64,000 bases of DNA from Isoetes taiwanensis (taxonomy: Eukaryota > Streptophyta > Lycopodiopsida > Isoetales > Isoetaceae). Location: positions 1,022,164 to 1,086,163 of the forward strand of contig JAJEKV010000002.1 in assembly GCA_021234155.1 (NCBI GenBank), written 5' to 3'. Below are positions 35,187 to 46,236 of the stretch, piece after piece; position 1 is the first letter of the stretch; each line of letters opens with the position of its first letter. Below the pieces are notes generated by a model. It worked only from the letters and a program-made list of their open reading frames with translations, was not told the origin of the DNA and made no database searches. A program made the translations under genes and the position numbers.

Positions 35187-35579
35187 TTTGATATCTTGGT
35201 ATGGGTCGAATATTTCAACTGGGTTATGCGGTTTATCCTTTACAAGGCCCACGTGGTGCGGACGTGCTACTACTCATCGAGCATTACTGAATCAAGCTCC
35301 ATTAGCATGGACTGTCTTGTAAGAGGCTAGAAGTCTCTAATTTCCTCGAGGCCGGAGGGAACCTGTCCAAGTGCATGCATCAGATTTGACCAGTAGTCAA
35401 TAACCTCATTCATGTAAGCATTAGACCATGAGTTCACACCAGCATGAGAGATCGTTGCCCAATGCATCATGTACTTCGCAATGTACTTCCACCTACCTAG
35501 GATTGGAGATGGGGAGATGTGCTTGCCTGTCTCCATGACACTGGCATCCACCTCATGGAGAATGTCTTTTTTTGGTTAG
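35187..35579 (-). pseudogene. Downstream half of a transposase-like ORF split by the LTR element
   Basis: The minus strand is open from about 35570 to 35327. It encodes KDILHEVDASVMETGK and GRWKYIAKYMMHWATISHAG, ending EEIRDF. It abuts the left LTR through the GACAA target duplication. Below 35327 the frame is broken. The upstream half lies on the other side of the LTR element (48322-49515). A one-base difference in an A run near the junction suggests that the ORF was already, or later became, frameshifted. The family is not identified. Confidence 0.45.
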
Positions 35580-35584
35580 GACAA

Positions 35585-37198
35585 TGTGACGTCCCCTACT
35601 CCTTATACGATGCACACATCGTATCCGAAGGAGGAGCATTCCCCCTGGCAGCTACACTGACAGGGGCCATCCACCTGACTCCCACTCCCAGTGGAATGAG
35701 CCAACAAGGGAAGAATGGATGTGTCATTCACCCGTCTCCCATCGGGTCGACCTATCTGCGGAAGCGTGAATAAACAAACATGAGCACAAACTAACAGTAT
35801 ATAAATACAATCACCTCGAAGGGTGAGCACACCATCATCATCATATATACAACATCATCAGTATGATCAATATCAACAAGGGAATCCTACCCTAGGCTAT
35901 GACTCAAGAGGGTTCGACTGACAGCTTGGCCCCCAGAAGTCATTGCAGACAGAATTCATGGCAATGGATTTGGCTGGCAAAGGAACATGGCTATTGGGTA
36001 GTCCACTCCATCCGCCCCTCCTGTACACACTTTGCAGAGTGGCTTGATAGGTATTGGGACTGGACCGTAGCCTGCCGGATACGTAGCCAAGAGGGCTACT
36101 ACTGGATTGCATCTCTCCAGCCCCTATATGAGGCAGGAGGAAGGTCACCCTCCCTCCAGAGGCTTCCATGCTCAACACAGGTGGCTAGAGGGCCACTGCC
36201 CTTATTCGACTTGAACCCAATGGAGAGTGACGCATCACTCCACGGGTGTCGAGCCCATGCCTTGCCCACACGCAGTGACAAGGCATTAGACCTAGCTCAC
36301 TAGAATCCCTGGTAGGCCCACACCAGAGGGATTGATCTGTGTTGGGACAAGTACCTCCTTGTTCTGCCGGTCTGGCCTCTCCACCTTCAACCCGGTGGGC
36401 TCCTGTGTACAGGCCGCAATAATTGGGTACTAATGATACTATTCTAGGATCATCTTCTACAAAGCTGCTAGGGTCTTTACCCCCCTTCCCAATACATGGA
36501 GGTCATAGAATGAAATACCAACATTATCATAGAACTTGAAATGAAGAATATCATCTAATCTATTGACCTAAACAACAGAGTTAGGTTTTTTAGTTAGGGC
36601 TTATGATCTTGGGATCTATAAGGCCTCTATGGCTGAACGAATATGCTAAACTACCTCACTGCCTAGCCCAAAGACGGCTTTGCACAACAGAATGACTAGA
36701 TACCTGGTCCTTGACCTGCTCCGGATCCTCGGAATGCATCCATGCTCCTGATCTTGATGAAGATGGATGCTACTCGATGATCTATTGTGCAAAGACGGCT
36801 TTACAGAGCCGAGCAATGCGGAATGGGGTCTTGACTTCGCCGAAATGGCTCAAGGAAACCCTAAATGCGAAAAGGGAAAGAAGCTCTATGAAAACCCTAA
36901 AATGCAAAGAGAGGAAAAGGGTTTAGGGTTTAAGGGGGAACCCTTATATAGAAACCCTTATGGTTAGGTTAAAACATTGGCAAATGGGGTTTAGCCATTT
37001 GGCAATGGGGTCCATGGGGGTTATTAATTGTGTATGTTTATTTAACATGCACAATATTCAAAGTTGCCCCCTAGGTGCAACTCTTGCCCCCTAGGTGCGA
37101 CCTACTACAACCACCAAGTACATGTCATCTGTGACATGTACGGGTGATGTGGCATATAATATACGTATTCGGGGCGTATATTATGCTGGAACGTCACA
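35585..37198 (-). repeat. 3' LTR of the chromovirus
   Basis: Bounded by the 8-bp inverted termini TGTGACGT (35585-35592) and ACGTCACA (37191-37198), with GACAA directly outside. It matches 46701-48316 along its whole length with scattered substitutions and small indels. On the inner side it abuts the polypurine tract. Confidence 0.95.
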
Positions 37199-37253
37199 TT
37201 CTCCCCACCTTGACTTGATGTTGTCCTCAGCATCACGCGTCTCCCCACCTTGG
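37199..37253 (-). promoter_or_regulatory. Double polypurine tract
   Basis: Read on the minus strand, CAAGGTGGGGAGA lies directly against the 3' LTR, and a second copy lies about 40 bp upstream (37240-37253). Polypurine tracts prime plus-strand DNA synthesis. The second element at 52475-52530 keeps the same two-copy arrangement. Confidence 0.8.
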
Positions 37254-37988
37254 AAACCTGCATATCCTGCAATCACATTTAATGTACATACAATGCAATT
37301 ACTTCCAGGTGATATGTTAATTAATTGTAATTTATCCTTGCATAAAATCATATTATGGTGAGAGGCTCTTTCGTCCTCTACTTCATCATCTATTTCACAA
37401 AATTTTTATGGCTTATACCATAATTATAAACATAGTCCAAATTTTTTCCTACTTAATGCTCCTTGCCGTGTCCCCACAACACATTATGACAAAATTATGT
37501 GTTGCGAGTCTTCGTAGTGCCATTCCCCTGCCGCTCGACTCCTCTATTGGCCTGCAGGTCCAACACTACGTTAGTACACATTTAATTATTATAAGGGTTG
37601 GTTGTAGGGGAACCACCCATTAATTACAATTATATGAATGCAAGGCATATCTCCCAGCGTAGGAAGATTATGATTCTTCCATCGTGGCCGTGGAGACAGT
37701 GCCATATCATGCCTAGGATGTCAACTCATGCCTACATCTTTAGTTGCCTTTGGCGTGGAGGATGACGTCCTTCCCGTATTTGGGCGTGAAGGATAGAGTC
37801 CTCCCCATCAAGGCATTGACTAGAGGTGGTTTCCTATCAATGCATACCTTAATGACCTCTTATCTCTCAAGGTCGTCTACTTCCGTGGGACGTAAGTAGA
37901 CTTTTTAATCTACCTTCCACTCACCTATCGAGTCGATGTCGACTACTTCGGTGACGAGCCGACCCTTGCATTGCTCCATAAATTCGGG
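37254..37988 (-). other. 3' untranslated region of the chromovirus
   Basis: No coding frame lies between the chromodomain stop and the polypurine tract. Part of it (37640-37930, with CTACTTCCGTGGGAC near 37880) matches 53095-53350 in the second LTR element, which shows that the two elements are related. Confidence 0.6.
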
Positions 37989-38390
37989 CTACTGCTTCTC
38001 TAGATCTGATTGTAGCGCCCAAGTAGCATCTTCCACTGGTAAGTGTGTCCACTTCACAAGGTATTGGAGAAATTTTGACCTTCTTGTCTTCTTATAAGCC
38101 CTGTAAAGAAGGACCTCAAGGACGATTTCAAGCTGATTGTCCGTCATTTTCAGCAACTCGGTTGTCTCCAATATCTCCTCTGGATTAGGAGTGTGTTTCT
38201 TTAGGAGACTTACGTGGAAGACCCTATGGATTTTTAGATGTGCTGGCAGGTCCAACTTGTAGGCTTGGGTACCTACTCTTTTGGTAATCCTGAAAGGTCC
38301 AGCCCATCTTGGAGCAAACTTCTTGCAATTGCCGATGCGGAGCTTGGCCTGCTTCACCTTGATCTTCAACCACACCTTGTCTCCCACCTG
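37989..38390 (-). pseudogene. Integrase C-terminal part and chromodomain
   Basis: The frame starts GDKVWLKIKVKQAKLR, the usual integrase C-terminal module. It continues FAPRWAGPFRITKRVGTQAY and LKIHRVFHVSLLKKH, then ends with a chromodomain, residues about 85-132. The chromodomain keeps YLVKWTHLPVEDATW, with the two tryptophans placed as in other chromovirus chromodomains. In plant chromoviruses this domain directs integration to modified histones. It is out of frame with the upstream integrase (frameshift near 38390) but is itself open to its stop. Confidence 0.9.
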
Positions 38391-38840
38391 AAATTCTCTT
38401 ACTGTCCTGCTTGTTGGTGATGCTTTTCTGCCTGCTTCTTGCTGCTAGGAGGTATCCCCTCACCTCCTCCACTAACTCTTGCATCTCCGAAAGCATCTGT
38501 TGGGAGACTTCCACCTTGGACACAGGATTGTGCCAAGTATCCGGATCCGGGGTAAGATATTGGTACCCGTAGTTGATCATAAAAGAACTCATCTGCTCCA
38601 AGACATTTGGAATTCGGAGTTGTTCCGCCTTTGTTTGTTGGCATATCTGGCACTTACGAATGTACCTTGCTATCTCCTTCTTCATGCCAGGCCAGAAGTA
38701 ACTGCTTCTAATTTTGCAGTATGTCTTCATAAACCCTGCATGCCCTGCTATGGGACTATTGTGTGTATCATGTAGGATTAGCTTCCTAACTCCTGAAGAT
38801 TCGGGTACACACAATTTGTTTTTATGGTATAGCAAGTTAT
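38391..38840 (-). pseudogene. Integrase zinc-binding domain, catalytic core deleted
   Basis: The H-H-C-C zinc domain is intact (HDTHNSPIAGHAGF, then CQICQQTKAEQ at about 38650). The sequence then jumps from PNVLEQ straight to a segment resembling the region after the catalytic core (SSFMINYGYQYL, EMQELVEEVRGYL). The D,D-35-E core, roughly 200 residues in relatives, is absent. This internal deletion removes the integration chemistry while leaving the zinc domain and chromodomain. Confidence 0.85.
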
Positions 38841-40807
38841 TCTCCTTCTTATAGTGCCTAAATGTTTTTCTTTCCTTGTCGGTCCTGGCTTTCTTGCAAA
38901 GACTTGCCCAAACTTCCTTGAAGTCGGCATCTGTTGGCAAGCTTTCTTCAATTTTCTTGCTGAACTCGCTCGTGAGCGTCGAAATTGCATTACAATGCGT
39001 TCTTGTTGCCAAAGGCTTCCTAGAAAGAGCATCTGCAACCACATTGAGCTTTCCTGGCTTATAAATTATCTCGAAGTCATATTCTTCAAGGAATTCCATC
39101 CACCTCCTTTGCCTCAAATTGAAGAGCGGTTGTGTAAATATGTATTGAAGGCTTTGATGATCCGTATCTAGCTGGAATCTTCTTCCCAATAGATAGTGCC
39201 TAGATTCTTAAAGCTCTTACAATAGCCAGAAGCTCCTGATCATGCGTTGGGTAGCGCTGTTCCGCAACATTCATTTTCTTCGAATCATAGGTCACTACCC
39301 TTTCCTCCTGCATGAGGACTGCACCTGTTGCTATTCTGCTAGCGTCCGTCGCCACAAGCTTATCTTTGGCCGGGTCTGGCAAGACCAAAACTGGCGCCGT
39401 CGTCAATGCTTCCTTCAATGTGTCAAATGCTTTCTGGGCCTTACTTTGCCAATGAGTTGCTCAATCTTTTATCTTCCCTGCTTTCATAAGATCCGTTAAT
39501 GGTGCTGCTACCTTGATAAAGGTCTTGGCAAACCTTCTATAATAGCCTGCTAGGCCGAGGAAGCTCCTTACTTCATGTGTGTTCTTTGGTGCTGGCCAGT
39601 CTATCACTGCTTCAATCTTGGCAGGGTCCGTGGAGATGCCTTCCGCTATAATCACATGCCCTAGGTACTCCACTCTTTCTGTGGCAAAGTGGCACTTAGA
39701 TAGCTTCGCGAAGAGTTGATGCCTTCTTAGCTTTTCGAGCACCTTTCTCAAATGTTGGGCATGCTCTTCTAGAGATTTGTTGTACACCAAGATGTCGTCG
39801 AAGAAGACTATGATGAAAGAATCTAGGAATTCATGGAAGACATCATTCATGAGCCTCATGAAAGTTGTTGGAGCATTGGACAAACCGAATGGCATCACCG
39901 TGAATTCATAGTGGCCATATCTCATTCTCAAAGCCCACTTGTGGATGTCTTCTTCCTTGATCCTGATCTCGTGATAACCTGATCTCAAGTCTATCTTAGA
40001 AAAGACCTTCGCTCCCTGCAACTGGTCCATGAGATCATCTGATCTAGGCAAGGCATACTTATTCTTAATGGTGTGTTTATTTAACTGGCGGTAGTCAATG
40101 CACATCCTAAGGCTTCCATCCTTCTTCTTTACAAAAAGGATAGGCGCTCCAAAAGGAGAGACACTAGGTCTTATGAACCCTAGGTCTAGCAATTCTTGCA
40201 GTTGCTTCTTCAACTCCGTCAACTCTTCGGTTGACATTCTATAAGGTGCCTTGCTAGTTGGCTTAGTCCCTGGTTCAAGTGCTATTTCACACTCGACTCC
40301 TCTATAGGGTGGAAGCTGCTTGATCTCATCAGGAAATAAGTCCTGAAATTCCTTTATCAACTTTGCTATAGGCTTTGGGAGCTTTTTCACTGCTTTGGCC
40401 TCTTTCTCTTCTTCCGTCTCTTCCTTGTCCGCTTGGAGTCTGAAGATGTAGGCCACTTGCTCTTTCCTTATGCACTTAAGTAATTTCTCGCTCGACATGC
40501 ATTGCATAATTGGTGTTACTTCTTTACCTGCTATCTCGATGATCTTGCCTTCCGGCGTAGTTAAGGTCACCTTACGCTTTCCACAATCAATGATGGCTCC
40601 TGCTGGCCCAAGATAATCCATTCCTATTATCAAATCATATTTGCCGATGTTCATCACTTCGGTTCCCAATACTACGTTGACTCCCGGCAAGTCTATGTTG
40701 AAGTTAATTCTTTTTCCTGCTGTATGCCTGATTGCACCACTAGCCAACACAACCGGTCTAGGCTTTGACTTCAAGGGCTTAAGTCTAGGCTTTGACTTCA
40801 AGGGCAA
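38841..40807 (-). pseudogene. Protease C-terminal part, reverse transcriptase and RNase H
   Basis: From 40807 the frame holds the late protease block [17 protein letters not shown]. The RT follows with [20 protein letters not shown], the first catalytic Asp in [19 protein letters not shown], and the catalytic pair in [14 protein letters not shown] ends at a TGA at 39461 where relatives have Trp (context KIKD-stop-ATHWQSK). RNase H follows (VATDASRIATGAVLMQEE, then LLAIVRALR). A 1-bp shift near 39200 leads into GRRFQLDTDHQSLQYIF and VVADALSRKP. It copies element RNA into DNA and removes the RNA strand. Apart from the two breaks the domains look well conserved. A 27-bp tandem duplication (40756-40809) lies at the frame change with the gag-protease frame. 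Confidence 0.95.
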
Positions 40808-42062
40808 AGTTATGGATGCGCCGTGTATCTATCAAGACTATGAAAGATTTTTCCTTGGCTTTCCCAGTTGTGAAGATTACTTGGTACTGGCTTTCTGCGT
40901 TCTCCGTATCAATGGCTGCAAAAATATGGCACTCACCATGAATATAGTCCGGTGCATCGTCGTCGTCAGCTTCTGTTGGTGTCTCCCATCCCATTTCCGT
41001 TAATGCTGCGTTCATCATCAGGGGGCAGTTGTTTGTCCTATGCCCTGGTTGGAAACACCTAAAGCACAGTTGCTTCTTTATGCACTCCTGCTTCTTCTCT
41101 TTGGGAATGGATTGCAAAAACTGTCTCACTGCCTTGGAATAGTTGGATCTCCCTCCTTGCTCTTTGAAGGTCACCTGTTTCTTATCCTGCTTGCCAGAGT
41201 TTGCATTGCCCTGCTTCCTATAATTAGCATTATACTAAGGCCTGCTGGCTGCTGGGCTCGCCGCTCTTGGGCTATAGCCTCCCGTGCCCTTTCCCTTGTC
41301 ATGGAAATACTACTGTCTTGGTGCATTCTCTTGGGGTCCCGTCCCTTGCAAGCTGACCGCTTTGGATTCCGCTTCTGACACGGTTCTGGGGTTGATTGCT
41401 CTTACTAGTTTCCTGATCTCTTCATTCAACCCCTCTATATAGCCCTCCACTGCGTGCCTTTCACTCAACTTCGGCACATAGAGCCTTAGTCTCATGAATT
41501 CCTCTGTGTACTTTTGAACTGATTTGTTGCCCTGCTGCAATCGGTAAAACTGCTGCATCATGTGACACTTGTGCTCTCTTGGCACATAATGGCGCTTGAA
41601 AGCCTTAGCAAACTTCTTGAACCTGCAACTGTCCCTGCTCAGTCCATGTGCTTTGGAGTAGCCCTTCCACCAAATCCTAGCTGCTCCCTTCAGGTTGGCT
41701 GTAGCTACTTTGCCTTTGTCCTTGTCCTTCATGCCATAGGCATTTCCATATTCCCTCATCTCGTCCAACCATGCTTCTGCTTCCATCCCTGACCTGCTAT
41801 CTCCTAAAAATTGCTCCAGCTTCCTTGCTTTCCATACATTACTGAGCGCTGAGTCGACCTTCTTCTGATAGTCAGATTGTGCCATGCCCCTATCATGGTT
41901 TGGGTTCTCCCGGCGGTCTTGCCTCTCTTCTTCCTGCTCTTCCGATCCGGAGTCAGAGTCTGAACTAGAGTCGGAGGAGCCGCCTGAGCTAGGTGATCTT
42001 CTTCTGTGGGTTCTCTTCCTTTGCTGCACTGTTCGGCCGGCCAGTGTTTCTGGCAATGGCAT
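40785..42062 (-). pseudogene. gag with zinc knuckle, and start of protease
   Basis: The frame opens at 42062 (MPLPETLAGRT). It has an acidic Ser/Asp stretch, then the retrotransposon gag domain (AEAWLDEMREYGNAYG, GAARIWWKGYSKAHG, FKRHYVPREHKCHMMQQF, YTEEFMRLRLYVPKLS). In the same frame, after in-frame TAG codons at 41310-41312 and 41235-41237, follows a CCHC zinc knuckle, CFRCFQPGHRTNNC, at about 41060. Next is the protease active-site region, which reads [11 protein letters not shown] where relatives have D-T/S-G-A, so the catalytic motif is damaged. Gag packages element RNA into particles. Confidence 0.92.
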
Positions 42063-42447
42063 ATTCTGGTCTTGCCCTCATGTTGCTGCTACTGCCAACA
42101 ATGCCCTTATCTCATGAATGTCGGATCGAATCTGTGATAGCTCTTCCTCTGGTGTTACTGCATCAAACTCTTGGCGTAGGTTTCTTGGCTAGAAACGCCT
42201 TGGTGGAGTACGCTCTTGGTCCTGATGTCCTTGTTGTTCAACATTTCTAGGTACTCTAGCTGCATACACATTAGATTATACTCTGATGATTAGTTCATTA
42301 TTTTGTCATTGCATTGGTTGTTTGATGATGTAATTGAGGGGACAAAATTATATGACAAGAAAACAAAATTAAGGTCATGGTTTATATTCATAGATATACT
42401 ATTGCTTTTACATTCAAGATATCAAAAAATTGAAAACATTATTAATT
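42063..42447 (-). other. Spacer between ORF-B and gag
   Basis: The stretch next to 42062 may encode a further N-terminal part of gag in another frame (RGRAITDSIRH-like). The part nearer 42447 is AT-rich and non-coding. Confidence 0.4.
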
Positions 42448-43858
42448 TTATTCCTGGAATTTCTTCAAATAATCAGGGTTGTCCTCCAAAACTTTCTTCA
42501 CTTGGGCCGTGCCGATTGTTCTCCCTAGGTTCCTAAGGATGTTTGTGGCCGTGCCTCCTTGAAGTGCTGTCACTAGGTCCTTGATCCTCCTATCCGAAGT
42601 ATATACCTCCCTCATTGCCAACCTGCCCTGCCGTCTGTAGGGGACTGCGAAGTTGAAGATACTTAATGCTATCGTTCTCTTGATAAGGACGACATGGTCG
42701 ATGTTTGGGGCCATCCGAGCATGATTTTCAAATCCCGAGAGGGCGATAAGCATAAAGACTCCTTCTTCACCCCGTGGGCTGAATTGACGGTGTATAACCG
42801 TTATTCTTCCATCTAGGAGTAATGGAAGATAGAACCTAAGGGCTTTATCATGCCCTGCTTCCTCAGCAGAAGTCGAGGTTGCCCTATGTCTTCCCGCGTA
42901 CTCGTCAACCTGCACCTCCTCCAGTTCTCTGAAGTCCTGGTGCACTAATTTCCTCAGGTTGATGATGCCTCCATGCTGCCCTGGTGCCGTTGCCGATGAG
43001 CTAGGTAAGAGTGCTGATGTCGACATACCCTTGATGCCCATGCGCTATTGGATTGCCAGGAACTCTTCTTCTGACGGCAATTCCCTCTCGGTCATCATTT
43101 GTCTGATGCCTGTGTAAGCCTCGATGTCCGATGACGTCTCGCCGGTGTATGTCTTGGCTTCCCCTTATGCTGACGGGGAAGTCTTGAGTTTCTCGATTGA
43201 TGAAGTCGTCGAGATCTGGTTGTTGTCGTAGGAGATGCAGAATTTCATCCACTCTGAAACCCATGTCTCTGCATTCTGGAAGATTTTTAATGTCATGGAG
43301 GCTTAAGTATGCTTCTCCTCCCATGAACACTGGGGTCAAGCTTGTTATTCCTTGCCCAAGTGGTGGGGCTCTTCTTGTTGCTCTGAGTCCTTCTTCGAAG
43401 CCTTGGAGCTGCTGCTCTGCCTGCTGCCTCTCCTGTTCTAGGTCGATGTCTTATGAATCCGATCCGTGTTCCTCCTCTTCTCCCTCCTGTTCGTACTCGA
43501 GGCGCATCTGCTCCTCTTCTGCTGCTGCCATGGCCATGGGTTCAACTTCTAAAGGCTGCAGTGAGGGTTCTCCTATCTGGGTTTGGCCTCGAAGAGATAG
43601 GAAAATAGCTATGGCTGTTGTATAGAAAAAGTACCTCCTCCTATTGACAGAGATAGACATATAATTGGGTAGGCGGACTGCTTTGTTCTCTAAGTACTTG
43701 TCTATGTTTGGGATATCCTGCAGGGCTGACTTAAGGGCCATGCTGGGGGCAAAATATCCTATGCAAGGTGGGAGTTCTACCAAGGACGGTCCTATCTTGG
43801 CATGGAACTCGAACATAATGTCTTGGTAAAAAGGGGTGGCATTGATGGTGGCTTCCAC
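42448..43858 (-). pseudogene. ORF-B, extra retrotransposon ORF of unknown function
   Basis: A protein of about 470 residues is encoded on the minus strand between the hairpin spacer and gag. It starts MEATINATPFYQDIMFEF and has an acidic linker (EEEQMRLEYEQEGEEEE). It is broken by a stop at 43451-43453, a frameshift near 43170, and a TAG just before the MGIKGMSTS segment at 43041. It ends TAQVKKVLEDNPDYLKKFQE. A central hydrophobic patch (HVVLIKRTIALSIFNFAV) could be buried core. No family was recognised. Its place upstream of gag recalls ORF1 of Tat/Ogre-type elements, which lack a chromodomain. Confidence 0.7.
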
Positions 43859-44252
43859 ATCAAGTTCCTTGTGGAAGACGGCAAAGATGGAGTTGAGTTG
43901 ATGTCAGCCTCGGCCACATGAGATGTGGCACTGTACCATCGCCTGAATGCAGTGGTTGCCATGGTCTATGAGCAGCTGGGGATGTCAAACAGATGGGAAA
44001 GCACCTTAGTGGCCTGAAAAATTGGCTTGGAGTGAGGAGCAAGGGTGTAGGATGCAAATGACACTTGTGGTCCTATTTATAGGCAAAACCCTAATTTTGG
44101 GAAAATTCAAAGTTGGGAAATATCTATGATTCTAAGCTCTAGGTATATAATTCACAGACTAACTATGCTAAAGAATGCATTCTAAGGATCCTATAGCAAC
44201 AAATTTCACCTAATTTGGGGAAAGTATGGACAAGCTAGGGCAATTTTAGTGT
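43859..44252 (-). other. Leader segment directly upstream of ORF-B
   Basis: No long frame. It lies between the third hairpin module and ORF-B. Confidence 0.4.
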
Positions 44253-44330
44253 GACCACTCACCGCGGTGCACCGGGGTCGATTTGGGTTTGCAAACCCCG
44301 GGTGGTCCAAGCGCACTCGAGAGGGGTGGG
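44253..44330. repeat. Hairpin module 1 (diverged)
   Basis: CCACTCAC...GTGCACC pairs with the GAGGGG side, and GGTTTGCAAACC is an inner palindrome. It has the same layout as the modules at 44462 and 44664, with several substitutions. Confidence 0.75.
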
Positions 44331-44461
44331 GCCTTATTTGGGTCAAGGATGATGCCAAACATGGAAATTAAGGATGGAAACCTGCATATCTCGTCGAGGT
44401 AGGTCGGATTGAGCCCTTACTTGCCTCATTTGGACAAGTTTTGGCCTAGTTTTGGGGTCGA

Positions 44462-44532
44462 CCACTCACACAGTGCGCCAGGGTCGAATCGGTTTGCAAA
44501 CCGAATTGGTCTGGGCGCACCCTGTGAGGGGT
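44462..44532. repeat. Hairpin module 2
   Basis: A 71-bp unit. The outer stem pairs ACTCACACAGTGCGCC with GGCGCACCCTGTGAGG, and the inner stem is the palindrome CGGTTTGCAAACCG. It differs from module 3 at one or two positions. Confidence 0.85.
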
Positions 44533-44663
44533 GTGGCTCCATTTGAGTTAGGGTTGGGCAATTTCTACAAACTAGGGGTCAAATCTTACATTAAGGTGAG
44601 CTGAGTTGAATGATATACTTACTTTCTGCATTTGGACAAGATTTGGCATCAAACCAAGCTCGA

Positions 44664-44734
44664 CCACTCACACAGTGCGCCAGGGTCGAATCGGTTTGCA
44701 AACCGAATTGGTCTGGGCGCACTCTGTGAGGGGT
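44664..44734. repeat. Hairpin module 3
   Basis: Same 71-bp unit and stems as module 2. It lies about 380 bp downstream of the ORF-A stop when read on the minus strand. Confidence 0.85.
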
Positions 44735-45112
44735 GGGGTCAAAAACACTTGGGTTTGCTCCAAATTTGTTAATTCCAAGTATAGAACTTAGTAACACAAC
44801 CTACTTACACTTGATTTAACACATTGTATTAACAAAATTTATTTACAACAGTCTTAATATGGCTTCTTCTTTATGTATTGGGCTAGCCTTATATCCTTGG
44901 GCATACAAGCTACTCTTTTTGCATGCATAGCACATGCAACAGAGTCTTCGAAGTGTCTGACCACGTGCTGCTCGGCTGCCTCCTATAACGCGAGCAACAT
45001 ATCACCTGTAACTCGCTTGGACTTGTCGAATTCTTGCAAAATCTCCCGTGTCAGCCTCGCGAAGGGAGCTCTGGGGATGATAACTCTGGGGATGATAACT
45101 CTGCTGAAAATG

Positions 45113-46018
45113 TCAGATCTCCCGAGCAGCTCTAGAAAAATTGGAGTTCGCCTTCCTCTTTGGTGGAGCAGGTCTCTCAGGTGGCGGCTTCAGAGTGTTG
45201 TTCTTAGTCGGCCGGCCTCCTTCGACAAACGTGACCTTGTGCTCGTCATAATACTTGGAGTATTCTTCGTACATTTTCATGTACGAAGTGTACTCTTTCA
45301 GGTTCTTCCTATACTCAAGGTCCTGCTTGAGTATATACGACTCCCTCTGTGGCTTCGGCTTCTTGGTGCTGTCGCTGGGGTGCTTTGGCGACGGCCACCT
45401 AAGGTACGGGGGCACCCTTGCTACTACATCGTCCTCCTCCCGCGCTGTATTTGAGGGTCCCGAGCCCTCAGCTGGGTCGGGCATCCTAGTTCCCTCATCT
45501 GACTCAGTGTCAGATGAGGATGGAGGCTTCTCGGGGGCTGGCTCCTGGATAATGACTCCTTTGGCGGGAGTCGTCTTCATCTTGCGCTTTGAGTCCTTTG
45601 GCAGCGCAGGAGCTTTTCTTTTCGCTGCCCTCAGCTTCTCGCGCTCCTCCCGCCGCCTCTTCTTTTCCTCCCTCTTCTGCTTCTTCTCTTGCTTTCTCTT
45701 GCGCCCCTCCTCTTTCTCCTTGCGGCGCTCTTCTCTCTCGAGCTCCCTCTGCAATAACTCTGCTGCTTCTTCCACTGTGAGTTCTTGTGCTACCTCTTCA
45801 AGGCCTTGGGGCCGCTCCTCTTTCTGGTGCTCAGGGGCTTCCTCCTGGTGCTCAGGGGCCTCCTCTTGTGTATCTGGGTTAGGTTGGGCCTCCTGCTCTT
45901 CGTGATCCCGCTCGGCTCGCTCTTGAGCCCGTCGGGCCTTCTGCCGAGCTGCTCGCTCTTGGGCGCTCACATGTCCAGGGGAGACTGTAATCCGGGCTGT
46001 CTGTTTGGTGCGGGCCAT
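45113..46018 (-). CDS. ORF-A, 301-residue protein starting with a histone H3 tail sequence
   Basis: The first ATG of this open frame is at 46018 and encodes MARTKQTAR, identical to histone H3 residues 1-8 after removal of Met. The next residue is Ile, not Lys9. The frame upstream of this ATG is open but contains no ATG, and the context GACATGGCC is a strong plant start. The rest is a tandem EEAPEHQ repeat (residues 52-65), a long Lys/Glu/Arg-rich helix with possible nuclear signals (about 80-147, including KKRRREEREK), an acidic Ser stretch (about 167-200), and a Tyr-rich segment (SYMKMYEEYSKYYDEH, about 245-260). The frame is intact, unlike ORF-B, gag and pol. Hairpin modules flank it. A role as a histone mimic is inference. 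Confidence 0.8.
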   Translation of the reverse strand: MARTKQTARITVSPGHVSAQERAARQKARRAQERAERDHEEQEAQPNPDTQEEAPEHQEEAPEHQKEERPQGLEEVAQELTVEEAAELLQRELEREERRKEKEEGRKRKQEKKQKREEKKRRREEREKLRAAKRKAPALPKDSKRKMKTTPAKGVIIQEPAPEKPPSSSDTESDEGTRMPDPAEGSGPSNTAREEDDVVARVPPYLRWPSPKHPSDSTKKPKPQRESYILKQDLEYRKNLKEYTSYMKMYEEYSKYYDEHKVTFVEGGRPTKNNTLKPPPERPAPPKRKANSNFSRAAREI

Positions 46019-46236
46019 GTCTTTGTTTGAAGCAATCCGAGCTCGGGCACCTAGAAATCGTTCTCTGGGACGAGTTGTTCTCCGAAGGCGCTGGGGACAA
46101 ATGAGGAACCCTAATTTTCTATTTATAGGCAGGGGAATTTTAGGGTTTGGACCTGCAATTTCATATTGGGCCAATCTGGAAGGTCTTATTGAAGATCTGA
46201 GAGGTACTTTAGGTTTGTTTAGCCAAAAAGCATCCA

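Noticed and set aside
40641-41378. Plus-strand frames of 112-120 codons
   Set aside because: They are shadows of gag, protease and RT on the minus strand.
45255-45905. 216-codon plus-strand frame opposite ORF-A
   Set aside because: It is the mirror of the Lys/Glu/Arg-rich part of ORF-A and is very Ser/Cys/Phe-rich. ORF-A lies on the element's coding strand.
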